From NCBI RefSeq assembly GCF_900163965.1, contig NZ_FULE01000033.1, positions 1 to 34,799 of the forward strand: a DNA stretch of 34,799 bases, in the 5' to 3' direction. The translations under genes were made by a program, and so were the position numbers. The notes beneath the pieces were generated by a model. The model had not been told where the DNA came from, did no database searches, and was given only the letters and a program-made list of their open reading frames with translations. The stretch comes from Vibrio ruber DSM 16370. GTDB lineage: Bacteria; Pseudomonadota; Gammaproteobacteria; Enterobacterales; Vibrionaceae. Within the stretch, counting starts at the first letter, position 1. Each line of letters starts with the position of its first letter. Positions 7,600-15,078 of the stretch are shown here, piece after piece.

Positions 7600-9060
7600 T
7601 TAATAAACGCCTTCGGTATCTTTTGTACAGGTTTTCCAGTTGGGGAAAGTACGATGCATATTCCACAACGGTTTTGGATTTTCCTGATTCCACTGTTGAA
7701 GCGCTTTTTGCATTTTCTGCGTGATCTCCGGATGCTCAGTGGCGATGTTGTGAAGCTCTCCTGAATCTTTCTCCAGATCGTAAAGTTCTGTGCTCTTTTG
7801 GTCGTCAGAGATCCAAAGCTTGTATTTACCGTCCCGCATTGCGTGCAGTGGCGTTTGAGAGAAGAAGAGTTTTCGGTCGCTATACGCTTCGGGCTCGTTG
7901 ATAACCGAGAGGAGATCCAGTCCGTCGAGTTCAGCGGGAAGATCTTTATTTTTTTCCACATGAGACATAATGGTCGGCACCATATCGATAGATGAAACCG
8001 GAGATTCAACGCGTTGATTCGGCTTAATTTTCCCTTTCCAGCTAAAGATGTACGGTACATGAACGCCACCCTCAACATAGGTAAATTTGCCGGAGCCTAG
8101 GGGGTCACTACAGTCACAGAATCCGAATTGGATCGGACACCCATTGTCGGAAACAAAGAAGATCATCGTATTTTTATCTTGTCCGGTTTTTTCCAGTGTT
8201 TCCATGACACGGCCAATATTGTCATCCAGATTACTGATCATGGCGACATACGTGCGTCTGACCGGATCTTTGATATCACTGAATTTGTCGTAATAATTTT
8301 GTGGTACCTGTAGCGGATAGTGTGGCGCGTTATAAGCCAGATAGAGGAAAAACGGGTTTTTCTTATCCTCTTGGCTATTCAGATATTGAATAGCGACATC
8401 AGTAAAATCATCAGTTAAGTATTTATTCAGATTGTTGACAACTTTCCGTTCTTTCCCTTTGAATACACTTTGACGCGGCTCGCGATGGTCGTAAGACATT
8501 TTTTTACGGGCGTCAAATTTGGTGGGGGTTGTCACGATTCCCGGTGTATTTTGACTGGCATAAATGGATTCACCGGTCAGGAAGCCGTAGAAGTCATCGA
8601 ACCCCCGGTTGGTCGGGTAAAACTCGTCGTTGAACCCCTGATGCCATTTACCGATAGCATTGGTGTTATAACCGTGTGTCTTGAGTCGCTCACCGATCGT
8701 TGGTACATCAGCCGGTAAGCCTTTGTCCGCATCTTTTTTGTCATGAATATTGTAAGTAAAACCGAAACGTTGTGGTGAGCGTCCCGTGAGAATCGCAGCC
8801 CGAGAAACGGCTGAAACCGATGCTGCGACATAACCATTGGTAAACAGTACTCCGTCTTGAGCAAGCTTATCGATGTTTGGTGTTGGTGCCAGATCATGCC
8901 CGTAAGCAGAGACATCCGGTAAAGCCAGATCGTCAACGACGATCATCAATACGTTTGGCTGACTCTCTTGTTCTGTATTGGTTGATGTTGCAAACACAGG
9001 TGCTGCCATCATGCATATTGCAAGTGCCAAAGGAGATTTTCTTAATTTAGTCATGGGCAT
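7600..9060 (-). CDS. Secreted serine-type sulfatase with an unusual active-site motif (sulfatase 2)
   Basis: This 486-residue S1-class sulfatase has a signal peptide (MPMTKLRKSPLALAICMMAAP, then VFATS). It has metal residues in 'NVLMIVVDD' and 'FVSDNGCP', and 'GKWHQG'. The modification site reads S-A-V-S-R at residues 83-87, so the usual proline is valine; known sites are C/S-x-P/A-x-R. 'SRAAILTGRSPQRFG' follows normally. Length and C-terminal 'RDGKYKLW...ELYDLEKDSGELHNIA' are typical of exo-acting aryl- or N-acetylgalactosamine-sulfatase relatives. An AAGGGA site supports the start. It is the first gene of the minus operon, 140 bases after its antiterminator-terminator leader (9201-9272). 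Whether the valine form is matured is an open question. Confidence 0.9.
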   Translation of the reverse strand: MPMTKLRKSPLALAICMMAAPVFATSTNTEQESQPNVLMIVVDDLALPDVSAYGHDLAPTPNIDKLAQDGVLFTNGYVAASVSAVSRAAILTGRSPQRFGFTYNIHDKKDADKGLPADVPTIGERLKTHGYNTNAIGKWHQGFNDEFYPTNRGFDDFYGFLTGESIYASQNTPGIVTTPTKFDARKKMSYDHREPRQSVFKGKERKVVNNLNKYLTDDFTDVAIQYLNSQEDKKNPFFLYLAYNAPHYPLQVPQNYYDKFSDIKDPVRRTYVAMISNLDDNIGRVMETLEKTGQDKNTMIFFVSDNGCPIQFGFCDCSDPLGSGKFTYVEGGVHVPYIFSWKGKIKPNQRVESPVSSIDMVPTIMSHVEKNKDLPAELDGLDLLSVINEPEAYSDRKLFFSQTPLHAMRDGKYKLWISDDQKSTELYDLEKDSGELHNIATEHPEITQKMQKALQQWNQENPKPLWNMHRTFPNWKTCTKDTEGVY

Positions 9061-9200
9061 CTTTAATTTCCCTTATGAGAATGGATGAAAACTACATGAA
9101 CATTATTCATCCGCACAAAAGATGCTTATGATTCATAAAAAGCGAAGTGATCTTCTTATCAGTCATTACATGAGTGCGGTGCTATGTCCTGATTTGTGCC

Positions 9201-9242
9201 AAAAAAAAACCTGAATGAGCCTGGTATTCTTGCTCATTCAGG
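9201..9242 (-). terminator. Intrinsic terminator A in the sulfatase 2-1 leader
   Basis: Read on the minus strand, the 11-bp stem CCTGAATGAGC/GCTCATTCAGG is followed by nine T. Its 5' arm shares its first bases with the end of RAT A, so folding of the RAT excludes the terminator. This is the layout of BglG-controlled attenuators. Confidence 0.93.
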
Positions 9243-9272
9243 TTTTGCCTGTACGATGTACAGTAACAATCC
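9241..9272 (-). promoter_or_regulatory. RAT A: BglG/LicT-type ribonucleic antiterminator
   Basis: On the minus strand it starts GGATTGTTACTG and ends CAGGCAAAACC, matching the known bgl/lic RAT at every key position. The apical stem is CTGTAC/GTACAG. It controls the operon of sulfatases 2 and 1. Confidence 0.93.
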
Positions 9273-9383
9273 TTTAAAATCAGTATGTTAGTGTTTTTGT
9301 GTCGTTGCCAAAACTATAAACATGGGCAGACACTGATGTTGCTTATATTATAAAAATAAAGCTAATAATTTTATCTTTTCAAT

Positions 9384-9426
9384 AGACTACTCAAGAAAGT
9401 GAAACTAAAACATGGTGATGATCACA
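9384..9426 (-). promoter_or_regulatory. Candidate CRP site and -10 for the sulfatase 2-1 operon
   Basis: On the minus strand AATGTGA-TCATCA-CCATG (core 9411-9426) has a perfect left CRP half. Placed class-II style, 29 bases from the site centre, lies TAGTCT (9384-9389). A better -10, TATAAT, occurs further down at 9347-9352. Which is used cannot be told. The divergent region 9273-9535 holds no gene. Confidence 0.35.
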
Positions 9427-9451
9427 TTAATTGTAGCTTACTTTTCTGTTT

Positions 9452-9494
9452 ATCGATATATATCACAATCTGGTAGATTGTATTTGCTTAGACT
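9452..9494 (+). promoter_or_regulatory. Candidate CRP site and -10 for sulfatase 3
   Basis: ATCGA-TATATA-TCACA (9452-9467) has a perfect right CRP half. TAGACT (9489-9494) follows after 21 bases, the spacing of a class-II CRP promoter. The same TATCGA-N6-TCACAAT pattern recurs before sulfatase 5. Confidence 0.35.
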
Positions 9495-9535
9495 AAATTA
9501 GTTGTTATTTTAAAAAACACATTCATTGGCAATAT

Positions 9536-9566
9536 GGATTGTTACTGCGTTTTGGCAGGCAAGACC
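9536..9566 (+). promoter_or_regulatory. RAT B: BglG/LicT-type ribonucleic antiterminator
   Basis: It starts GGATTGTTACTGC and ends GCAGGCAAGACC, one base different from the common GGCAAAACC ending. The apical stem is CTGC/GCAG. It lies in the leader of sulfatase 3. Confidence 0.9.
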
Positions 9567-9629
9567 TAAATCCAATCAGATCTGGTTGATAGTTATTATC
9601 TGGATTTGATTGAATTTAGGTTTTTTTTT
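9565..9629 (+). terminator. Intrinsic terminator B
   Basis: CCTAAATCCAATCA (9565-9578) pairs with TGATTGAATTTAGG (9607-9620) with one mismatch, followed by nine T. The 5' arm overlaps the last two bases of RAT B. Confidence 0.9.
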
Positions 9630-10062
9630 GGGAAAAAGTTAAACAGACTGGTCGTTATGCTGAGGTGTCAAAAAAGAAGGGAATATGAATAAATAAACAG
9701 CGTGCATCCTTTTTAATAATCTCGGGACTGTTTGAGTGCGATTGTTTTGTATTTATATAATCAGGATTCTCTGAGAATAATATTGATTCACTGCTTAATT
9801 GTTCATAAAGGTGTGTGAAAGAGTACATCATTGTCTGGAGACATTATATAAGCATCATAGTGAAAATAATTGATGCTCGGTAAGGTTTTTATAAATAGAA
9901 TTTTGGGTGGGATTTTTATTTTTGACGATGTTTTATTTGTACCCTGTTTCACCCCATTTATCGTTTAAATATATGGGTATATATCAATGGGCATATATCA
10001 ATGGGAATTGGTAAGACTTGGTATCAAATTGTTATAACATAAAGGAAATAGGGTACACAAAA
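9630..10062 (+). other. Unusually long leader between terminator B and sulfatase 3
   Basis: About 430 bases separate terminator B from the gene. It contains a very short open frame, MNK then stop (9685-9696), behind AGAAGGGA, and two tandem 14-mers GGG(T/C)ATATATCAAT at 9975-10002. No promoter or gene is clear. It may be a long untranslated leader or the trace of a lost gene. Confidence 0.35.
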
Positions 10063-11568
10063 ATGAAGATAAAGAATATTGCAATGAGTGTAAGTTTTGC
10101 TGTTGCGAGTATGGCCAGCGTGGCGCCCTTGGCTGTGGCAAGTCAACATTCGGCGGAAAAGCCCAACGTTATTATTTTATTTACTGACGATATGGGATGG
10201 GCTGACATCGGCTTGCAGGGCAGTAAAACCCCCACACCTAATTTGGATAAACTCGCCAATACAGGCCAGCGCTGGACCAATTTTTATGTAAGTTCACCTA
10301 TTTCTTCTCCCAGCCGTGGTGGTTTGTTAACTGGACGATTAGGGCCTAAAACTGGCCTGTATGGTACAACCGCGCCTGGTGTATTTATTGAAGGTGACCC
10401 GGATGGTTTTCCAAAATCGGAAGTGACAATCGCAGACTCGCTGAAGACCAATGGCTATGACACTGTGATGTACGGTAAATGGCATCTGGGATCCAATGCC
10501 GACTCATTCCCGACCCGTCACGGGTTTGACTGGTGGTATGGTATTCCTGCCAGTAATGACCGTTATTCAACGATTTCGCCGAATCAGTTAGAAATGAATA
10601 CATTGATGAAAAATAATCCTAAAGCAGCGCATGATATTTGGGTTAAGGGAATGCCTGCTTATATTCTGCCTAAGCAAGAGTATTGGGATGTGCCTTTGTA
10701 TATGTCTTATGAAACAAAAAATACCATCAATGGTAAGTATGTTGACTATAAAGTTCCCGGTGGTATGAAACAGGCAACCTTTACCAAAGATATTACCGGT
10801 CGTGCCAAAGATTATATTGCCGAGCATAAGAACCAAAAAAATCCGTTTTTCATGTTCATGTCTTATCCTCAGACACATACGCCCCTGTTTGGTTCTCCTG
10901 AGTTTGTCGGTAAAGGTCACAACCGCTATGGTGACATCTTGCTGGAGATTGACTGGTCGGTCGGACAAATTATGGATCAGCTGGAAAAACAAGGAATTGC
11001 GGATAATACCATCGTGATGTTCACCTCAGATAACGGCCCGTGGTGGATGTGGAACAAATGGGGGCTTGCCGGTCAAAAAGGAAACTTGAGAGATGCAAAG
11101 GGAACCCAGTATGAAGGCGGGATGAGAGTGCCATTCATTGTCAACTGGAAAGGACATCTGAAAAATGAGGTGGTTGATGGTATCGGCAGCACGCTGGATA
11201 TCCTGCCGACGATTATGTCTCTTACCGGGACACATCATCCGGTCAAAGATCTCGATGGGTTTGATATCAGTAAAACATGGTTGAAAGGGGATAAGAGTGC
11301 CAGAACAATCATGCCTTATTATGTTCTGGGGCAGTTTACGGCATTTCGGATGGGAGACTATAAAGTTGTCTTCGGAGAGCGCAAAGGTAGAAAAGGGGTT
11401 GTGTGGCTGAATGAGCCGACATTGTATAACCTCAAAGATGATCCGAATGAAACGACAAATCTTGCAAAACGTTCACCGAAAGTTCTGGCAGAGGTTGTTG
11501 CTGCGGCGAAGGTATTTAAAGAGAATATGCCGAAATCAAAAGCACCGTTATTTAATCCCAATAGTTAA
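10063..11568 (+). CDS. Secreted serine-type sulfatase, arylsulfatase A-like (sulfatase 3)
   Basis: I place the start at the ATG at 10063. This gives 501 residues with a clean signal peptide (MKIKNIAMSVSFAVASMASV, then APLAVASQ), unlike an in-frame start at 10018 that adds a hydrophilic extension. S1-class marks are 'PNVIILFTDDMGWAD', S-S-P-S-R at residues 81-85 (Ser81 to be oxidised to formylglycine), 'YGKWHLGS' and 'MFTSDNGPWWMW'. The overall build resembles arylsulfatase A and related exo-sulfatases. It is a single-gene unit: RAT B is upstream and a strong terminator at 11583 is downstream. It would act in the periplasm on a sulfated sugar; the position of the sulfate is unknown. Confidence 0.92.
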   Translation: MKIKNIAMSVSFAVASMASVAPLAVASQHSAEKPNVIILFTDDMGWADIGLQGSKTPTPNLDKLANTGQRWTNFYVSSPISSPSRGGLLTGRLGPKTGLYGTTAPGVFIEGDPDGFPKSEVTIADSLKTNGYDTVMYGKWHLGSNADSFPTRHGFDWWYGIPASNDRYSTISPNQLEMNTLMKNNPKAAHDIWVKGMPAYILPKQEYWDVPLYMSYETKNTINGKYVDYKVPGGMKQATFTKDITGRAKDYIAEHKNQKNPFFMFMSYPQTHTPLFGSPEFVGKGHNRYGDILLEIDWSVGQIMDQLEKQGIADNTIVMFTSDNGPWWMWNKWGLAGQKGNLRDAKGTQYEGGMRVPFIVNWKGHLKNEVVDGIGSTLDILPTIMSLTGTHHPVKDLDGFDISKTWLKGDKSARTIMPYYVLGQFTAFRMGDYKVVFGERKGRKGVVWLNEPTLYNLKDDPNETTNLAKRSPKVLAEVVAAAKVFKENMPKSKAPLFNPNS

Positions 11569-11582
11569 TTTCAATAAATCAT

Positions 11583-11616
11583 AAAAAGAATGAAGTTGTT
11601 CGCTTCATTCTTTTTT
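11583..11616 (+). terminator. Intrinsic terminator after sulfatase 3
   Basis: AAAAAGAATGAAG (11583-11595) pairs with CTTCATTCTTTTT (11603-11615) and ends in a T run. It separates sulfatase 3 from the porin unit. Confidence 0.9.
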
Positions 11617-11691
11617 CCTGTAATTATTTTTAAATAAGTATTTTTAAGTGTTTTAGATTGTGATTTACTTTCTATATTGATAAAAATATTT

Positions 11692-11739
11692 ATTGAGTTT
11701 GGTCACATTAATAGGATTAATTGGTTTTTATTTTATAAT
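11692..11739 (+). promoter_or_regulatory. Candidate CRP site and consensus -10 for the porin gene
   Basis: ATTGA-GTTTGG-TCACATT (core 11692-11707) has a perfect right CRP half. A consensus TATAAT lies at 11734-11739. Transcription would begin about 14 bases before RAT C. Confidence 0.45.
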
Positions 11740-11759
11740 ATTTATTTATTATTGATATT

Positions 11760-11787
11760 GGATTGCTACTGAATTTCAGGCAAAACC
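11760..11787 (+). promoter_or_regulatory. RAT C: BglG/LicT-type ribonucleic antiterminator
   Basis: It starts GGATTGCTACTG and ends CAGGCAAAACC, with apical stem CTGA/TCAG. At 28 bases it is the shortest of the eight. It controls the porin gene. Confidence 0.92.
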
Positions 11788-11826
11788 CGCCAGAACGTTA
11801 TTTATAACGGTCTGGCGGGTTTTTTT
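11786..11826 (+). terminator. Intrinsic terminator C
   Basis: CCCGCCAGA pairs with TCTGGCGGG, with further pairing inside (ACGTTAT/ATAACG), followed by seven T. It overlaps the end of RAT C. Confidence 0.93.
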
Positions 11827-11847
11827 ATTAATAGGGGTTTGAAAAAT

Positions 11848-12999
11848 ATGAAAAATATTACAATTTTAGCAATAGCGATAGCATGTGGGTTAAGCCATAA
11901 CGTTTATGCAAAGAGTGACACGACAAAATGGGATTCTGATCTGGTCAAAAACTATAAGAAAGTTGGTTCAACAATCGAACCATTAACCAATCTGGATAAA
12001 AATTCACGGTGGTATTTTAACGGCTTCTTAAAAGGGGGCTATAACACATCAACGGATCACACTGATTATGAGAAAGCTTATTTTAAAGTGATGATGCGCA
12101 TGCGGGGGTATACCGCTCTTACCGATCGAATCGGGTTTGTCGGTGATGTGCGGATGGAGGCTCAGGAAAACTGGGTTGATGAGGATAATAAGGTAACCGA
12201 TCGTTTCGATAATTTTGATGATAAGCAGAAGATTGACCAATTCCGGGTTGGTTTTGAAGATTCGGTTTGGGGCTTTCTGGGCTATGGTAAATATACAGCG
12301 ACGATGGCATCGTTCTCCAATGATGTCGCGATTACTGGCTTGTATAACAACCAGTCAGAAAGAGGGAGAAAAAATGCAGGGAAAATTATTTACGACAGCC
12401 ACTATGACAATAACCTGTATGTTTATGCTTCCTATGATGTAGATTCTGACATTGTGGGTATGGATTTCGGTTATCAGACGGCAGATATTTATTCGCGTGA
12501 ATCCGATTCTTTCGGCGCTTATCTGGCGGTTCATAATGGTCAGCCGGGTCTTTTTGTCGGTAGTAAAGGAATCATGGGGAACCGCGGTGCGAAGACGAAA
12601 GATTCTTATCACTCCAATTCTGATACTAACTTTGAGCGAGCCGATAAGAATTTGCTGACTTATACATTCTATGGGTATAAGCAGTTTGCAATGGCGCAAC
12701 GTGTGTCCTGGAACTTTTCTTATTCGAAAATGGATGATAATGAAAATGGTGATATTATCCGCAATCAGGGATATGCCACCAAAGGGCTGGGTGCATCTGC
12801 AAATGTAACCTACAGTTTACTCCCTGAAAACGGTGAAGGATTCTCTCCGACGATCATTGTGAATGTGGATGAGCTTGATAAAGCTTTTGAATTCCAACTG
12901 AAGTATTTTATCAATCGTAGAACCACTATCGCAATTTCTGAAGTCATGAGTGATAAAGGCGACGATCAGATGTATCTCGAGTCCCGGTTTAATTTCTAA
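11848..12999 (+). CDS. Outer-membrane porin-like beta-barrel protein
   Basis: The 383-residue protein has a signal peptide (MKNITILAIAIACGLSHNVYA, first 20 residues MKNITILAIAIACGLSHNVY). The body is rich in alternating polar and hydrophobic strands with many aromatic girdle residues, and it ends in Phe (SRFNF), the usual signal for barrel insertion. The start is the ATG at 11848: an AGGGG site at 11832-11836 is well placed for it but only two bases from the TTG at 11839. It resembles general porins such as OmpU/OmpC-type proteins. With its own RAT-controlled leader between sulfatase genes, it is probably the entry channel for the sulfated oligosaccharide; that role is inferred. Confidence 0.85.
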   Translation: MKNITILAIAIACGLSHNVYAKSDTTKWDSDLVKNYKKVGSTIEPLTNLDKNSRWYFNGFLKGGYNTSTDHTDYEKAYFKVMMRMRGYTALTDRIGFVGDVRMEAQENWVDEDNKVTDRFDNFDDKQKIDQFRVGFEDSVWGFLGYGKYTATMASFSNDVAITGLYNNQSERGRKNAGKIIYDSHYDNNLYVYASYDVDSDIVGMDFGYQTADIYSRESDSFGAYLAVHNGQPGLFVGSKGIMGNRGAKTKDSYHSNSDTNFERADKNLLTYTFYGYKQFAMAQRVSWNFSYSKMDDNENGDIIRNQGYATKGLGASANVTYSLLPENGEGFSPTIIVNVDELDKAFEFQLKYFINRRTTIAISEVMSDKGDDQMYLESRFNF

Positions 13000-13024
13000 G
13001 TTCAATTGACACGGTAAGATGGTT

Positions 13025-13052
13025 GCCATCGGGCATGGTTAATCCTGATGGC
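13025..13052 (+). terminator. Probable terminator hairpin after the porin gene
   Basis: GCCATCGGG (13025-13033) pairs with CCTGATGGC (13044-13052), followed by TTC and no long T run. It could be a weak terminator. Confidence 0.45.
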
Positions 13053-13079
13053 TTCATTCGCGGTGAGTTACATAAGAAA

Positions 13080-13122
13080 GACGATAGCAATCACAGATAA
13101 TGCGGCCTGTAATTGCTATTTA
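13080..13122 (+). promoter_or_regulatory. Candidate CRP site and extended -10 for the sulfatase 4 operon
   Basis: GACGA-TAGCAA-TCACA (13080-13095) has a perfect right CRP half. TGC-TATTTA, an extended -10, has its hexamer at 13117-13122, 21 bases on, the same spacing as before sulfatase 3. Confidence 0.35.
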
Positions 13123-13154
13123 CACAACAAAAAGTAGGCTATCTGTATTCGCGC

Positions 13155-13183
13155 GGATTGTTACTGTTTCGGCAGGCAAAACC
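13155..13183 (+). promoter_or_regulatory. RAT D: BglG/LicT-type ribonucleic antiterminator
   Basis: It starts GGATTGTTACTG and ends CAGGCAAAACC. The apical stem CTGT/GCAG closes a TTCG loop. It controls sulfatase 4, the maturase and the protein at 16321. Confidence 0.93.
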
Positions 13184-13219
13184 CAAGAAGAGATATTTAT
13201 ATTTCTTCTTGGGTTTTTT
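13182..13219 (+). terminator. Intrinsic terminator D
   Basis: CCCAAGAAGA (13182-13191) pairs with TCTTCTTGGG (13204-13213), followed by six T, and overlaps the end of RAT D. Confidence 0.92.
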
Positions 13220-13261
13220 GTTTCTGGGCGATTCAAATGCTAACTTTCAGGAGAGTAGGAA

Positions 13262-14989
13262 ATGAAGAAAAAAGTCCTGGCTTTAACATTATTGGCTGCC
13301 AGTATCAGCAGTACGGTCAATGCGGTTGATTTTGCACCACAGAAACAGTCTGAAAAACCGAATATCGTTCTAATTATGGCTGAAGATCTGAGTCCAAGAT
13401 GGGGCGTTTATGGGGATCCTGTCGCAAAGACCCCAAATATCGATGCATTGGCAAAAGAGAGTGTCCGTTTTCAGCAGGTGTATACCATGGCTCCCGTTTC
13501 TGCACCGAGCCGGGCTGGTGTGATTACTGGCCGATTCCCTCAGACTCTGGGGTTGCAGCATATGCGTACGACCAATTATCCCGGTGGCGGATATATTGGG
13601 GTGCCTGAGTCACAGGTCAAAGGATATCCCGAATTACTCCGTGCCAATGGATATTTCACTTACAACGATACCAAAACCGACTATCAGTTTTCAGGCGGGC
13701 CAATGAATATCGGGCCATTTACGTTGTGGGACAAACATGGCACTTATAAAAATATGGATGATTTGATGCTCCCGACGGCATGGCGGAATTACGATCTTCA
13801 TGGTAAGCCATTCTTCTTACATCTCAATCCACAGATTACGCATGAGTCAGGGATTTTTCGCAAGGAGGATCTGTTAACCAAAAAATGGGAGGGGCTGGTC
13901 AATCGATGGGATAAGTTGCGGACTCATTACAACATCCAGCCAACGGATCCGAATGACGTCAAACTTGAACCCTATTATCCCGATACACCGAGAGTCAGAC
14001 GTGATATTGCCCGGCATTACGACAACGTTCAGGTGATGGATCAGATGGTCGGCAAGATCGTTCAGGGACTGAAGAAAGACGGATTGTGGGACAACACCAT
14101 TTTGATCGTGACAACCGATCACGGTGATGGCATTCCCCGGCATAAACGCGATCTTTATGATTCGGGTTTGAAAGTGCCGTTCATCGCGCATGTACCGAAG
14201 CAATATCAACCCGCATGGTGGAAACACAACGGTCAAACAGAAAATCGTCTGGTCTCTTTTGAAGATTTAGCCCCGACCATTCTTGGGTTCTCTGGCAGCA
14301 AAGTTCCAGACTATATGACCGGAGTCGATTTATCGAAAGATAACGCAACTGTACGTGAATACGCCTATGCCGGGCGGGATCGTTTCGATGAAATCCCTCA
14401 ATACGGGCGAAGTGTCCGGAATGCACGCTATAGTTATGTGTATAACGAGCATACGGAAATTCCCGGTGGATATGACAATAATTTCCGTAACAATCTGGGG
14501 ATCATGCAATCGATGAAGGCGGAGAATGACGCCGGTCATCTGAACAAACAGCAAAAAATCTGGTTTGAACCTCGTCCTCAGGAAGAGCTGTATGACAAGG
14601 TGAACGACCCATATGAGCTAAATAATCTGGCACAAGACCCTAAATATAAAGCGGTACTTGAAACTATGCGTCAGGCTTTGGTTGAGTGGGATGGCAGTGC
14701 TGTGGATATGTCTCTGATGCCAGAATCTGAAATGGTGAAACAGATTCTGGATAAAGATGGTAAACAGCGCGTGACAGAAGCACCGTTTGGTCATTACAAC
14801 CCATTGTTCAAGACATTTTCGATTGTGAACCGGACTCAGAACGCATCCATTGGTTATCGATTTGATAACGGAGACTGGCAGCTTTACACCAAGGCACTCA
14901 AAGTCCCGCAAGGGGTACATAAAATTGAATTTAAATCCGTAAGATATGGGTGGAAAGAGAGTGAAAACCAAAGCTACACATTTCAATAA
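13262..14989 (+). CDS. Secreted serine-type sulfatase resembling heparan N-sulfatase (sulfatase 4)
   Basis: The 575-residue protein has a signal peptide (MKKKVLALTLLAASISSTVN, then AVD). S1 motifs are 'NIVLIMAEDLSPRWG', S-A-P-S-R at residues 80-84 (Ser80 to be oxidised) and 'VTTDHGDGIPRHKRDLYDSG'. The pattern 'AKTPNIDALAKESVRF', 'QTLGLQHMRT' and 'YYPDTPRVRRDIARHYDNV' recalls N-sulfoglucosamine sulfohydrolase (SGSH, S1_8-like). Family assignment is by eye and substrate is not proven. About 60 C-terminal residues ('SIGYRFDNGDWQLY', 'GVHKIEFKSVR') look like a small added beta domain of the chitobiase C-terminal type. GGAG precedes the ATG. First gene of an operon with the maturase. Confidence 0.92.
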   Translation: MKKKVLALTLLAASISSTVNAVDFAPQKQSEKPNIVLIMAEDLSPRWGVYGDPVAKTPNIDALAKESVRFQQVYTMAPVSAPSRAGVITGRFPQTLGLQHMRTTNYPGGGYIGVPESQVKGYPELLRANGYFTYNDTKTDYQFSGGPMNIGPFTLWDKHGTYKNMDDLMLPTAWRNYDLHGKPFFLHLNPQITHESGIFRKEDLLTKKWEGLVNRWDKLRTHYNIQPTDPNDVKLEPYYPDTPRVRRDIARHYDNVQVMDQMVGKIVQGLKKDGLWDNTILIVTTDHGDGIPRHKRDLYDSGLKVPFIAHVPKQYQPAWWKHNGQTENRLVSFEDLAPTILGFSGSKVPDYMTGVDLSKDNATVREYAYAGRDRFDEIPQYGRSVRNARYSYVYNEHTEIPGGYDNNFRNNLGIMQSMKAENDAGHLNKQQKIWFEPRPQEELYDKVNDPYELNNLAQDPKYKAVLETMRQALVEWDGSAVDMSLMPESEMVKQILDKDGKQRVTEAPFGHYNPLFKTFSIVNRTQNASIGYRFDNGDWQLYTKALKVPQGVHKIEFKSVRYGWKESENQSYTFQ

Positions 14990-15023
14990 CGGATACAAAT
15001 ACGAATATTAATAGAAAGTGAAT

Positions 15024-15057
15024 CAGGGCTGTCGTTGGTGCGACGGCCCTGTTTTGT
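15024..15057 (+). terminator. Terminator-like hairpin between sulfatase 4 and the maturase
   Basis: CAGGGCTGTCG (15024-15034) pairs with CGACGGCCCTG (15041-15051), followed by TTTTGT. It should lower transcription of the maturase relative to the sulfatase, unless a separate promoter exists. Confidence 0.75.
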
Positions 15058-15078
15058 CGAATACGTGAGGACACTGTG

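Noticed and set aside
10018..10062. GTG or earlier start for sulfatase 3 adding 15 residues
   Set aside because: The extra residues are hydrophilic and would block the signal peptide. The ATG at 10063 gives a standard one.
11839..11847. TTG start for the porin gene
   Set aside because: The ribosome site at 11832-11836 is only two bases away from it but correctly spaced for the ATG at 11848.
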